The notes under the pieces: generated by a model
Databases searched by the model: none
The model's input: only the letters and a program-made list of their open reading frames with translations
Told to the model about the DNA's origin: nothing
In this document: positions 16,697 to 26,053 of the stretch, piece after piece
How positions within the stretch are numbered: position 1 is the stretch's first letter
Layout of the letters: each line of letters opens with the position of its first letter
Translations under genes and position numbers: made by a program
Assembly (NCBI GenBank): GCA_038040445.1
Contig: JBBPIG010000012.1
Location: 1 to 64,000, forward strand
From: Acidobacteriota bacterium
Lineage (GTDB): Bacteria > Acidobacteriota > Blastocatellia > UBA7656
Reading direction: 5' to 3'
Length of the DNA: 64,000 nucleotides

Positions 16697-18088
16697 TCAC
16701 TTTCGAACTCCGTCCTCATCGATCCCTGAATAGGCACCGGCCGGCCGCAAGCCGAGCCACGCGTCCCAACTCGGGGTCAGGAACAACTCGGCGTAGATCC
16801 TCTCATTCAAGCTCGCAACGTCGGAACTCACAGCTCCGCTCGCGAGCCACCGGTGAATCCGAGCGCGAAACACATACTCATTGCGAACGGTGTCTTCGGC
16901 AACCGCACGCTCAAGAGACGTGACTGCCGCTTGAAGCGAGGCGCCGGACAGCGATGGGTCTTTGAACAACATCAACGCGCGCGTCGCCTGATCCAAAGTC
17001 GCGTCCTCGGCGTGCAACCCGGCAATCATCGACCAGCCAGCGTCGCTTCCAATTGAGTCCAGCGACTTCGGATTGTCCGACATGCTGCGGAGTATGGGCC
17101 GCTCAACCATCACAGATTTGGAGATCGCAGCGGCGGCTGCCCTCTGAGCGCTCGGCGGGCTTGAACCGGCGCTCGCGGGTTTAGGAATCTCGCGCGACGG
17201 CGCCACTCGAAGGCCGGCTCGCTTCACGTCGATGAGCCACGCATTCTCTAATTCGACTAGTCGCGAGTCGTGATATCGACGCAGCGCGGAGTTGCCCTTG
17301 TCATCTGCTCGGAGCGCAGCCAGGCTCGCCGCGACCGAGGATGCGCGAACCAGCTCGCGCAAGAACGCTACCGGGCCGTAGAGACCGGGCAGCGCGTCGA
17401 TCACGCGGCCATCGGAGTCGAGCACGTAGTGAATGCTGTTGCCGGTGAGCGTCCGTTCCATCTTGCGCCCGTCGCCAAAATCGATCGTCACTCGAGGGAC
17501 CGGCCGCACCGATTGCCAGTGCAGAACGTAGCGTTCACGCAAGAGCTTGGACACCCGTTCGTTTGCATAGAGCGTGATTCGAAAGAGGCGGCTATTGGCG
17601 CAACTCAAATCTTCGTCCAATCTCCCGAGCAGTCGCAACGAGAGGATGGGCTTGCCTTGCGCTCGCGCGGCAGACTTAGCTTGCTCGAGGTCTGTGTACC
17701 AGTAAAGCCGCGACGCGTAGCAATCCTTCTGTTGGCAAATCGAGTCAAGCGCCGCCAGCACTTGATTGTTTTGCGCCGGCCGCAAGCGATCGCGCGAGTC
17801 GCCGGGTGTGTAAATCGCCGCTTCGATCTCGGGGCGATTCGCTTCAAGAAAGGCGCGCAATCCTTCAGGCCCCATCGATCGCAGCTCGGCAATAGCATTC
17901 GCTGATTCCCCTTTGTGAGCGGCTAGTGCTCGTCGCGCGATTGATTCCATCGAGTGCTTGGTTGATGAATCGGCCAGCGGCGTTGGTGGATCAGGCAGCG
18001 CTGTTGGTGAAAAGGCCAGCGCGGTGCTCGACATCGAAAGGGCAACGACCATCGCCAACAAGTTTTTTGGCAACGAGTGTCTTGGCAT
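16697..18088 (-). CDS. Secreted thioredoxin-fold-like protein of unknown function
   Basis: I start this at ATG 18088 (MPRHSLPKNLLAMVVALSMS), which has the SD GGAGAG and gives a clean signal peptide; an in-frame start 17 codons earlier does not. Length is 463 residues. The central region (YTDLEQAKSAARAQGKPILSL, then a short strand/helix unit, then FLRELV) has the layout of thioredoxin-like domains used to handle cell-surface proteins. The usual CxxC pair is missing: only a lone Cys in LSCANSRLF sits near the expected place, so redox activity is doubtful. The C-terminal third is helical. It converges on the kinase gene with a 77-bp gap. Function unknown. Confidence 0.65.
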   Translation of the reverse strand: MPRHSLPKNLLAMVVALSMSSTALAFSPTALPDPPTPLADSSTKHSMESIARRALAAHKGESANAIAELRSMGPEGLRAFLEANRPEIEAAIYTPGDSRDRLRPAQNNQVLAALDSICQQKDCYASRLYWYTDLEQAKSAARAQGKPILSLRLLGRLDEDLSCANSRLFRITLYANERVSKLLRERYVLHWQSVRPVPRVTIDFGDGRKMERTLTGNSIHYVLDSDGRVIDALPGLYGPVAFLRELVRASSVAASLAALRADDKGNSALRRYHDSRLVELENAWLIDVKRAGLRVAPSREIPKPASAGSSPPSAQRAAAAAISKSVMVERPILRSMSDNPKSLDSIGSDAGWSMIAGLHAEDATLDQATRALMLFKDPSLSGASLQAAVTSLERAVAEDTVRNEYVFRARIHRWLASGAVSSDVASLNERIYAELFLTPSWDAWLGLRPAGAYSGIDEDGVRK

Positions 18089-18229
18089 AAATTCTCTCCG
18101 ATTGCGAATTGGGGTACGGGCGGGCAGTCGAATCTGCAAACGCGACCACGTCCGGCTTGTTCCGGTTTCTTAGCTTGTGGCTCCGATGTGTGAATCAGGC
18201 GGACAACATCGTCGGGACATGGGAACCAT

Positions 18230-18529
18230 TCACCGCTGATTAGCATAGACGCGTGCCATCTTTTCTTTAGGGATGTATAGCACGAAGCTGCCTTGATCCC
18301 CAGGATGAGCAGCGGCTGCCAGCGCACGGGCCTCCTCAGACCTGTCATCGGCGAACACTTGCTCGCCAGCCACACAAATGAATTTACCCCGATACTTCTC
18401 GTAGACTTCCGTGGCGTGAGTTCGAAGCCAGGCAACGTTTCGATCAAGCTCCGCACGGCGAATCCGCGCCTTAGATACCTCTGCCGGATCGGTCACTTCT
18501 TCCATCACAATTGCTGAAGTTCTCTCCAC
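18230..18529 (-). CDS. Small DUF5678-like protein
   Basis: A 99-residue cytosolic protein. The segment ATEVYEKYRGKFICVAGEQVFADD followed by a helix and FVLYIPKEKMARVYANQR resembles DUF5678 (a helix, then K-x-x-G-K-x-(V/I) strand, then a Val/Ala-rich turn). The start is GTG 18529; an ATG eight codons later (18505) is an alternative, with GGAG about 18 bases upstream. Function unknown. Proteins of this size and type often accompany retroviral-protease-like partners, but none is adjacent here. It may share a transcript with the secreted protein downstream (141 bp gap). Confidence 0.6.
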   Translation of the reverse strand: MERTSAIVMEEVTDPAEVSKARIRRAELDRNVAWLRTHATEVYEKYRGKFICVAGEQVFADDRSEEARALAAAAHPGDQGSFVLYIPKEKMARVYANQR

Positions 18530-18797
18530 GTCAACCCCCGAACCACAAGTGCATCAGAACCTTCGAAACGGAATCTCGCCGGACCCTTTTTGTGTGCGAT
18601 GACTCCTCTACCCTACCTTTCATGCAATGAGTCGTCAACGCTACGCCGAGCCGGTCCAGCCGCTGTTCGTCTTTGCGCAGAGATGTAGGCTCGTTCGGCA
18701 AAACCGCTTGTAAAAAAGAAACCTAAATTCCCGGATCATCGCTTATAATGCCCGGCGAAGGCTTGGCAGACAAATCACCAAAGAAGGAGAGTCCCGG

Positions 18798-20000
18798 ATG
18801 AAACCAACCAAGGCAGTGGGTATTTCTGTACTTATCTTGCTGGGGTTTCTGGTCGCCGCTACTAACCGCGTAGCTGCCCAGGGGACCAATCCTCAGTCCA
18901 CCTCGAGCGACGGCCCCGTAGTCACAGCATACGGAGGAAACCTCGAGCTGGATGACATAGTTTGGGTTGAGGTCCAGCACCTCTCCGACTGGGCGGAAAA
19001 GAACGATGCCTCGAAACTCGTTCCGTATTTGAACGGCCGTGCGATTCGTGGGAACTATCCCGAAGAGATTCACACCGCAAAGAACCAACTCCAATTTCAT
19101 TTACGGATCACACCTGAGAATAAAGCCGTCTGGGTCGATTTGCTGGGCGCACCGCAAGACATTCGCAAAGCGGTATCCCTTAGTGTGGGGCTGGAAGGTC
19201 AGTCGCCGTTCGATTCGGTCTTCGAGAATACCCCAGTCACCCTTACCGTGATTTCAGCCTGGTACGGGGTCGTCGCGTCGATCGTGGTTCTGGCGACGCT
19301 GGTACTACTGCTCTGGCTGGCGCGAACTACCAACCTCATCCGTGAGCCGGGCCCGGCGCCGGTCAGTGGAAAGCTCAGGCCTTACAATCTGGGCCGCACT
19401 CAGATGGCATTCTGGTTCTTCCTGATCGACGCATCGTACGTGGTCATCTGGCTGATTACCGCGTCGCTCGATACGATCACGCCGTCGCTGCTCGGGCTTA
19501 TGGGGATTAGCGCCGGCACCGCTTTGAGCGAGGCCCTGATCGATTCCGGCAAGGACGCCGCGAAGACCGGGCAATTGCAGCAGCTCACTGCCGAGAAGCA
19601 CGCGCTGGAGCAGAGCATCCCCGAGCTTCAGTCGCACGCCGCGGCCATTAACGCGAAGACCACAATGTCGCCGGATGATCTTACCAACCGCGACAGCTTG
19701 AACAGACAAATCCAGGAGAGCCGGACGAGACTTGCCCAGCTCGATCAGCAAATCAGGGCGCTCAACCCGCAAGCCTCAGCGGGCGCCTCCATAGGCTTTC
19801 TGCGAGACATTCTCGGCGACTCGAGCGGGTATAGCTTCCATCGTTTTCAGATTTTCGCCTGGACCATTGTGCTGGGGATTATTTTTGTCTCCTCGGTATA
19901 CAACGGGCTGACCATGCCGGAGTTCAGCACGACGTTGCTTGGGTTGATGGGGATCAGCTCCGGGACCTACATCGGTTTCAAATTCCCTGAACAGAAGTAA
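18798..20000 (+). CDS. Membrane protein with signal peptide and paired LLGLMGIS motifs
   Basis: A 400-residue protein I do not recognise as a named family. A signal peptide (residues 1-28, ending VAAQ) is followed by an extracytoplasmic beta-rich domain of about 120 residues, a membrane helix at about 155-178, then two membrane pairs. Both pairs end in near-identical motifs: LLGLMGISAGTALSEALID and LLGLMGISSGTYIGFKFPE. Each is preceded by an aromatic stretch (LGRTQMAFWFFLI and FHRFQIFAWTIVL). A coiled coil (about 250-315) lies between the two halves. This looks like an internal duplication split by a coiled coil. SD AAGGAGAG lies upstream of ATG 18798, and a TATAAT sits at 18744-18749. A 352-bp spacer separates it from the cytochrome gene. 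Confidence 0.7.
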   Translation: MKPTKAVGISVLILLGFLVAATNRVAAQGTNPQSTSSDGPVVTAYGGNLELDDIVWVEVQHLSDWAEKNDASKLVPYLNGRAIRGNYPEEIHTAKNQLQFHLRITPENKAVWVDLLGAPQDIRKAVSLSVGLEGQSPFDSVFENTPVTLTVISAWYGVVASIVVLATLVLLLWLARTTNLIREPGPAPVSGKLRPYNLGRTQMAFWFFLIDASYVVIWLITASLDTITPSLLGLMGISAGTALSEALIDSGKDAAKTGQLQQLTAEKHALEQSIPELQSHAAAINAKTTMSPDDLTNRDSLNRQIQESRTRLAQLDQQIRALNPQASAGASIGFLRDILGDSSGYSFHRFQIFAWTIVLGIIFVSSVYNGLTMPEFSTTLLGLMGISSGTYIGFKFPEQK

Positions 20001-20352
20001 GCCGAGCGCAAGGGGTCGATCCACCGGAGCGGGGATGACGGCGAGCCTATCCCGGTTTTAGGAGTCCCCGACCCGCAAGCGTGATTTTACTAGCATTCGG
20101 CGGCGCACTGTGATATATACCGCGCGTCACTCAAGCGGCTCGCACGATTTGCCGCCGGGATCTTCGGCAGGTCCGCCGAAGAAGCAGTGACAAACAATCA
20201 ACAAAGCAGTTCGGGGAAACCGGTTCAAAGGATGCAGAAGCGGACGGAGGAACCGAAATCTGAGAGGGGCCTTTCAGGTAGTTGGTGACGTGGTTATCCC
20301 GCCGAAAGTAGGAATGACATCTACTTCAGTTCGGCATAACAATGGAGGAGCA
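20001..20352. promoter_or_regulatory. 352-bp leader of the cytochrome/molybdoenzyme cluster with hairpin
   Basis: No gene is visible. A perfect 8-bp inverted repeat with a 6-base loop (TCTTCGGC...GCCGAAGA) lies at 20161-20182. It has no following T run, so it is not a typical intrinsic terminator. Leader length and hairpin suggest regulation of the downstream operon, but I recognise no riboswitch consensus. The SD GGAGGAGCA directly precedes ATG 20353. Confidence 0.4.
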
Positions 20353-21753
20353 ATGAGCCATTCTCGAAATAAGTGGTGGTTGCTAATAGCCGGAACTTTG
20401 ATAACTCTCGCATTCGCCTCGGTCCTGGTCGGTCAATCCAGCCGCGCGACCGGCGCGGCGGGCCTGGCTTTTCGAAACAGCGTGGACAAGCCGCCTCCCA
20501 ACTGGCGCGGTCCCACCTTCAAGTTGAGCCACAACTACCCGCGGACAAAACCCAAATGCGAAGCTCCGTGGCTCAAGCGCCAGGTCTCGTTCACCTCTCC
20601 GAATCCGAAATGGGAGGATTGGGAAGGCTACGTGCAGGACATAATAGACTACGTCAAACAGGACCAAGTCTTTACCGATGGCTGGAACGTGGACGTCAAG
20701 GGTCAAACTCGCTGGTACCACGTGCCCTGGATGGCGTATGACGGCGAGCGAGGACGCGAGTTCGTGCACGGGTTGACCAATGAACTCTCCACCGCGCTCT
20801 CGAAGTTCATAGCGTTGGGCCGCGGAACCGGCAAGCACACTCTTCCCGGGGCGAAGCCCACGCCTCTTTTTGAAACGTGGTCCGTAGGCATGTACAACCC
20901 CTGCGGCGGGTGGTCGATAGGAAAGGTGTTTCCGCCGTCGGGCGAGCCAGCCACCTATGCGGAATCGGGCAAGAATTTCGCGCGGGGAATGCCGTTTCCT
21001 GAAGGCACGGTGGTCGTAAAGATTCTTAATACCACTGCAACCGAAAACGACGTCCCCTACTTGAAAGGCTCCACCACATGGAAGGCAAACGGCCACAAAC
21101 AACACACGCCGACTGAATACTCTACTTGCGAGCGGCAGGTGCGAGACGTCCACCTGGTCCAGGTCGATCTAGCAGTCGTTGACAGCCGCTCTCCTACCCG
21201 TTGGGTGTACTCCACGCTAGCCTATGACGGCAGGGACTACGACGACAGCAAAAAAGGCGAGTCTATCTGGCGCCGGCTGCGGCCACTGGGCGTGCAATGG
21301 GGCAACGATCCAAAAAGCTTCCCCGCCGTCCCCGAGTCGCAAAGCCGGCCGCTGCAGGAGACGGTGCTTGCGCCCATCAATATATTCGAGCACTACGGCT
21401 GCCAGAAACGGCTGGCCGGCACGGTGGATCAGTCCAACTCGAGCTGCGTGAGCTGCCACATGGGCGCCTATGCCGCGCCGCCGCCCTACCTCAATCTCCA
21501 AGGGCAAACTGTACCGCCGATCTTCAACTTCTGCGGTATGTGCACGCAATACAATCCAGCGAACGCTCAGTACTTCTCGGACTACACGTATCCAGCTACA
21601 TTCCCCGGAAATCAGTTCACGAGCGCGATTCCGCTCGATTCGTCCCTGCAACTGGCGGTGGCGTTCGCTCAGTATGCGACCTACAAGAATTCGCACGCGC
21701 TGCCGCTCGCATGTCCGGATGCCAGAAGCTCTCGCAGTTCCGATAGGCGCTAG
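20353..21753 (+). CDS. Exported c-type cytochrome-like protein (one CxxCH)
   Basis: A 466-residue exported protein; the start at ATG 20353 is set by GGAGGAGC and gives a signal anchor (WWLLIAGTLITLAFASVLVG). One covalent haem c site is visible, CVSCH at residues 365-369. Two more cysteines follow in CGMC about 35 residues on. The N-terminal 350 residues are Trp-, Pro- and Tyr-rich (KPPPNWRGPTFKLSHNYP, VGMYNPCGGWSIGKVFPPS), which I do not recognise as a catalytic fold. It is followed 21 bp later by the xanthine dehydrogenase-like gene on the same strand, so an operon is likely and an electron-carrier role in the periplasm is inferred. The CGMC could bind metal or form a disulfide. Confidence 0.75.
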   Translation: MSHSRNKWWLLIAGTLITLAFASVLVGQSSRATGAAGLAFRNSVDKPPPNWRGPTFKLSHNYPRTKPKCEAPWLKRQVSFTSPNPKWEDWEGYVQDIIDYVKQDQVFTDGWNVDVKGQTRWYHVPWMAYDGERGREFVHGLTNELSTALSKFIALGRGTGKHTLPGAKPTPLFETWSVGMYNPCGGWSIGKVFPPSGEPATYAESGKNFARGMPFPEGTVVVKILNTTATENDVPYLKGSTTWKANGHKQHTPTEYSTCERQVRDVHLVQVDLAVVDSRSPTRWVYSTLAYDGRDYDDSKKGESIWRRLRPLGVQWGNDPKSFPAVPESQSRPLQETVLAPINIFEHYGCQKRLAGTVDQSNSSCVSCHMGAYAAPPPYLNLQGQTVPPIFNFCGMCTQYNPANAQYFSDYTYPATFPGNQFTSAIPLDSSLQLAVAFAQYATYKNSHALPLACPDARSSRSSDRR

Positions 21754-21774
21754 TTTTTTCGAAAGGGACCATTC

Positions 21775-24700
21775 ATGTCATCAACCCCTGAGACCGCCGG
21801 GCAATTCGCCGCCGATTTACGGTTCTGTCTGAACGGGTCAGACCTCGTCATCGAGTCAGTCGATCCCACGGTTCTGCTGGTGGACTGGCTGCGCTCTCCC
21901 AGCGTTGGTCTGACTGGCACAAAGAAGAGTTGCGCCCAGGGAGGCTGCGGCGCATGCACCGTGATGCTGTCCCGCTGGGATCAACCACAGGAACGTGTGG
22001 AATACCTGGCAATCAACTCGTGCCTTCGTCCGCTCTGTTCGTTGGATGGCATGGAAATCACCACCACGGAAGGCACGGGAAGCTGCCGCAGCAAACTCAG
22101 CCCCGTTCAGTACCGGATCGCAAAGGAGAACGGTTCTCAGTGCGGCTTCTGCACGCCCGGGTTCGTGATGAATATGCATGCGTTCCTCGCCACGAACCAG
22201 GAGCGGAACATGGGTCAGAAGGAGATCGAGGATCTCTTCGATGGCAACCTTTGCCGATGCACCGGGTACCGCGCGATTCTCTACGGCATGAAACACTTTG
22301 CCAGCGACTGGGGACCGGAAGACGAGGCCGGATGCTTGCACACCGTGGTTGACCCCGCCGAGCGCGTGCCGCATGCCCAGAAAGTGCACACATCTTTCCC
22401 CAGGGATTTGAAACGCCCTCCGCGCGCAGTGCACTACTCAAAGAACGGATACCACTGGTTTCGCCCCATCACCCTTGAACAGGTGCATGCCATCCTGGCC
22501 GAGCACGGGAGTATCGCGGAGGTGAAGCTCGTCGGCGGGAACACCTCGATCGGCGTGTACGACCGCTTTGTGGAAGATCCCCACGTGCTAATCGACATCT
22601 CCCAACTCGATGAGCTGCGTGGAATCGAAGTTGGGGAAGCCGGTCTCTCGTTCGGATCGGCAGTCACTTATGGCGAGCTCCTCAGCGAACTCGAGCGGCT
22701 GGTAGCAGACTCACCCCCCGAGCAACAGGCGGGCGTCGAAGCTCTGCGGTATATGGCGCGGCGGACCGCGGGCACGATAGTCCGCAACGCGGCTACGGTA
22801 GCCGGAAACACGATGCTGGTGGTGAGGCACATCCGGGAAGGCGAACCATTTCCTTCGGATATGTTCACTGCTCTCGCTTCGCTCGATGCCGCAGTCGAAG
22901 TCAGTCTCGACGGCGGAAAATCCATCGAGTTGCCGATCCTCGAGTTCGCTCACCAGTATCAGGATTCGAAGGAGCTACAAGACGGAGTACTGAAGCGCTA
23001 TCACGTGCGGTGGACTAAACCGAATGAGTACGCCCGCACCTACAAGACTGCGCTGCGGGAAGAGAACGCGCATTCGATCGTGAACGCCGGCCTGCGGATC
23101 CGCTTCACCGATGGCGGCACGGTGGAAGACGCGGCCATCGTTCTGGGCGGCATCGGGCCGGTGGCCTTCCACGCGCGATCGGCCGAAAAGTTTCTGATCG
23201 GCAGGGCATGGGACGACAAGAGCTTGAAGCAAACGTTGAAGCGCGTGCGTGACGATGTTGCGGCGAATTTCAGGAAGAATCGGAAGCGCATGCGCGGGCT
23301 GCCCTATGAAGGATTCACCGAGGAGTACCGGACTCATCTGGCGGAGAGCTTCTTTTATCAGTTCTTTGTCCACGTTGCCGAGAAGCGCGCACCCGGCAGC
23401 ATACCGCCGGACCTGCGATCGGCCGGCGAACGTCCCGTGCGCCCGGTCAGCAAGGGCAAACAGAGCTACGAAAAGTACAAGGACGAGTATCCGGTCGACC
23501 TGCCGCTCGTCAAGCTGGCCGCCTTCCTGCAAGCCACCGGCGAGGCGTGCTACACGCAGGACATCGCGGGGCCGGAGCGGACGATGGAATCCGCGGTGGT
23601 CACCAGCTCGCAGACGCTGGCCTCCATCGCCTATCGCATTCCCGACGGTGATAGCTATTGTCCGGTGGACGTCGACGGTCTGATTGCTTACTTAAAAACC
23701 CGGTATACCGGTTTTCAGGACTACGTCACTGCGAGCGACATCCCGAAAGGCGGCTCGCAAAGCGCTGAAGATCCCATCTTCGCAACAGACAAAGTCACCT
23801 ACTTCGGACAGTGCATCGGCGTGGTGTTGGCAACAAACGAGCAACTCGCAATCGATATCGCCCATTTCATTTCAACCTCGTGCATCGAGTACACGCCGGC
23901 CGGGACCGCCATCCTGACCATAGCCGATGCCATTCGCAAGAAATCGATCTTCAAGGATTTGCCGCCGTATCCAGTCCACATCTGGAAGATTCGGCGGCCG
24001 GCCAGCGATATCTCGTGGACCAAAGCCGACAAGGCGGTCATCGACGGAATCCCCTGCCGGGTGGTCAGGGGGACACAGTTAAGCGGCTCGCAGATTCACT
24101 TCTACATGGAGACGCAGGCGTGCGTCGCCGTGCCGGGCGAGCGCGATGAGATGGTGGTCTACCCATCGAGCCAGAGTCCAGACTCCGTGCAAGGTGGCGT
24201 CCGCGGCATCCTGGCGGTCCCGGCCAGCCACGTCGACGTCAAGATCCAACGCGTGGGTGGTGGTTACGGCGGCAAGACCACCCGCTCCCCGTATGTAGCG
24301 TCCGCAGTGGCAGTCGCGGCCTGGAAGCATCATCGGCCGGTGCGGTTGGCCGTGCGCCGCGAAAACGACAGCGCAATGATCGGCCACCGCCACCCCCTGT
24401 TCAGTAAGTACGCCATAGCCATCGCCGATACCAGCGACCCCCACGAGAAGGGCCGCATCCTGGGTATCTCGACTGATTTCCATGCCGATGGCGGCGCTAC
24501 CTACGACTGTTCGTTCGTGGTGATGGACTGCATTCAGCTCCGCTGCGACAGCGCGTACATGGTTCCCAACTATCAAACCTCGGGAGATGTCTGCCAAACA
24601 AACAAAGCGAGCAACACCGCAATGCGTTCGATGGGTTTGGTGCAGGGAATGCTGGCGCAGGAGGACGCGATTGAAGCGGCCGCGCACCGCATAGGGATGC

Positions 24701-26004
24701 TTGCCGAAGACGTCCGCGCAAAGAACCTCTACCAGCAAGGGCAGTTGACACCCTTCGGACAAGTCGTGGACTACTGTTATCTCGACGAGGTCTGGAAGCG
24801 CATAGCGAAGCTTTCCGATTTCGATCGCCGTCGCGCCAAGGTCGAGCAGTTCAACCAACAAAACCGCTGGCGCAAGCGGGGCATCTCGATGATTCCGGTG
24901 AAATACGGCAGTGGCTACAACGCGGCGTTTCTCGAGCAGGCCGGTGCGCTCGTGGAGGTCTATGACGAGGACGGCAGCGTCCTCCTGCGCCACGGCGGCG
25001 TGGAGATGGGTCAGGGGCTGCTGACGAAGGTCGCGCAGATCGCCGCGCGTGAACTGAACCTGCCGCTCTCGCTGATCGAGACCAGCGCGCTCGATACACA
25101 GGTGGTGCCCAATCCGATCAGCACCGGCGCCTCGACCGGCACGGCGTTCAACGGCGCCGCCGTCCAGGAGGCCTGCCGCGTTCTTCGCAGAAGGCTCGAG
25201 GATTACTGCCTCGACTTGCTGCAACAGAATGGGCCGGCGAAGTGCAAGAAGCAAGGCATCAACTTCTGGGACTACAGCGAAGGATGGAAGGCGACGGTTG
25301 AGGTCCAGGGTCACCCCACGCTGGTGTGGCTAAACATCGTCCAGGCGGCCGACAATGATCGCATAAATCTCTCTTCTCAGGTGCGCTTCGTGCAACAGGG
25401 CGGAGAAGCAATCGACTCCGGTTTGATCTTCAAGCAAGACGCTTCCAAACCGGTTTCCGAAACGGTCAATCACTTCACCGGGTTTACCTTCAGCGCTGCA
25501 TGCACGGAAGTTGAAATCGATGTGCTCACCGGCGAAACCACCGTGCTGCGCGCCGACCTGGTATACGACATGGGCAAGAGTCTGAATCCGGCGATCGATA
25601 TAGGTCAGGTCGAAGGCGCGTATGTCCAGGGTCTGGGATACGTGCTCACCGAGGATGTGATATTTCAACCGGACGGCCCCGCCCGCGGTGCGTTGAATAC
25701 TGATAACACGTGGCGCTACAAGGTGCCGGCCACCACCACGATTCCGCTGGAATTCAACGTGGATCTGTTTCCGCGCTCGGATGCCCCGGAGGTCCCCGAG
25801 AACCCGTACGATCTGCTTTCGTCCAAGGAAGTCGGCGAGCCGCCGCTGGTACTGGCGATCACCGCGTACTTCGCGCTCAAGCACGCCGTCCTTGCCGCGC
25901 GGCGAGATCGTGGTCACCCGGAGTGGTTTTTCCTTGAAGCCCCGGCAACCGTTCAGCGCGTTCGCGAAGCGTGTCTGGTAGAAATCATCGATCTCAGAGT
26001 GTGA
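21775..26004 (+). CDS. Single-chain xanthine dehydrogenase/aldehyde oxidase-like molybdoenzyme
   Basis: A 1409-residue fusion of all three modules of molybdenum hydroxylases, which bacteria usually encode as two or three chains. The [2Fe-2S] domains: plant-type cluster Cys53, Cys58, Cys61, Cys83; second cluster Cys123, Cys126, Cys160, Cys162 (CGFC and CRC). The FAD domain spans about 220-420 (LVGGNTSIG). The Mo-cofactor domain runs from about 570: GGGYGGK, HGGVEMGQGL, LNPAIDIGQVEGA, and catalytic Glu1355 in GEPPL. Many stretches match the animal enzyme closely, down to the final LRV. Thr835 replaces the purine-orienting Glu802 of bovine XDH after GGK, while Arg951 (TAMRSMG) keeps the Arg880 position. 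So it hydroxylates a heterocycle or aldehyde, probably not hypoxanthine. No signal peptide. Confidence 0.93.
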   Translation: MSSTPETAGQFAADLRFCLNGSDLVIESVDPTVLLVDWLRSPSVGLTGTKKSCAQGGCGACTVMLSRWDQPQERVEYLAINSCLRPLCSLDGMEITTTEGTGSCRSKLSPVQYRIAKENGSQCGFCTPGFVMNMHAFLATNQERNMGQKEIEDLFDGNLCRCTGYRAILYGMKHFASDWGPEDEAGCLHTVVDPAERVPHAQKVHTSFPRDLKRPPRAVHYSKNGYHWFRPITLEQVHAILAEHGSIAEVKLVGGNTSIGVYDRFVEDPHVLIDISQLDELRGIEVGEAGLSFGSAVTYGELLSELERLVADSPPEQQAGVEALRYMARRTAGTIVRNAATVAGNTMLVVRHIREGEPFPSDMFTALASLDAAVEVSLDGGKSIELPILEFAHQYQDSKELQDGVLKRYHVRWTKPNEYARTYKTALREENAHSIVNAGLRIRFTDGGTVEDAAIVLGGIGPVAFHARSAEKFLIGRAWDDKSLKQTLKRVRDDVAANFRKNRKRMRGLPYEGFTEEYRTHLAESFFYQFFVHVAEKRAPGSIPPDLRSAGERPVRPVSKGKQSYEKYKDEYPVDLPLVKLAAFLQATGEACYTQDIAGPERTMESAVVTSSQTLASIAYRIPDGDSYCPVDVDGLIAYLKTRYTGFQDYVTASDIPKGGSQSAEDPIFATDKVTYFGQCIGVVLATNEQLAIDIAHFISTSCIEYTPAGTAILTIADAIRKKSIFKDLPPYPVHIWKIRRPASDISWTKADKAVIDGIPCRVVRGTQLSGSQIHFYMETQACVAVPGERDEMVVYPSSQSPDSVQGGVRGILAVPASHVDVKIQRVGGGYGGKTTRSPYVASAVAVAAWKHHRPVRLAVRRENDSAMIGHRHPLFSKYAIAIADTSDPHEKGRILGISTDFHADGGATYDCSFVVMDCIQLRCDSAYMVPNYQTSGDVCQTNKASNTAMRSMGLVQGMLAQEDAIEAAAHRIGMLAEDVRAKNLYQQGQLTPFGQVVDYCYLDEVWKRIAKLSDFDRRRAKVEQFNQQNRWRKRGISMIPVKYGSGYNAAFLEQAGALVEVYDEDGSVLLRHGGVEMGQGLLTKVAQIAARELNLPLSLIETSALDTQVVPNPISTGASTGTAFNGAAVQEACRVLRRRLEDYCLDLLQQNGPAKCKKQGINFWDYSEGWKATVEVQGHPTLVWLNIVQAADNDRINLSSQVRFVQQGGEAIDSGLIFKQDASKPVSETVNHFTGFTFSAACTEVEIDVLTGETTVLRADLVYDMGKSLNPAIDIGQVEGAYVQGLGYVLTEDVIFQPDGPARGALNTDNTWRYKVPATTTIPLEFNVDLFPRSDAPEVPENPYDLLSSKEVGEPPLVLAITAYFALKHAVLAARRDRGHPEWFFLEAPATVQRVREACLVEIIDLRV

Positions 26005-26053
26005 GCAGCAGAAGCATCGCCGGCCGAATAACTCTCGCGCTCAAGGAGCAAAC

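Noticed and set aside
20001-20352. Molybdenum cofactor riboswitch upstream of the molybdoenzyme cluster
   Set aside because: Apart from a simple hairpin I cannot find the motif's conserved core.
24079-25314. 411-codon minus-strand frame opposite the molybdoenzyme
   Set aside because: Lies wholly inside a strongly supported plus-strand gene; no domain, SD or signal; GC-rich codon use opens antisense frames.
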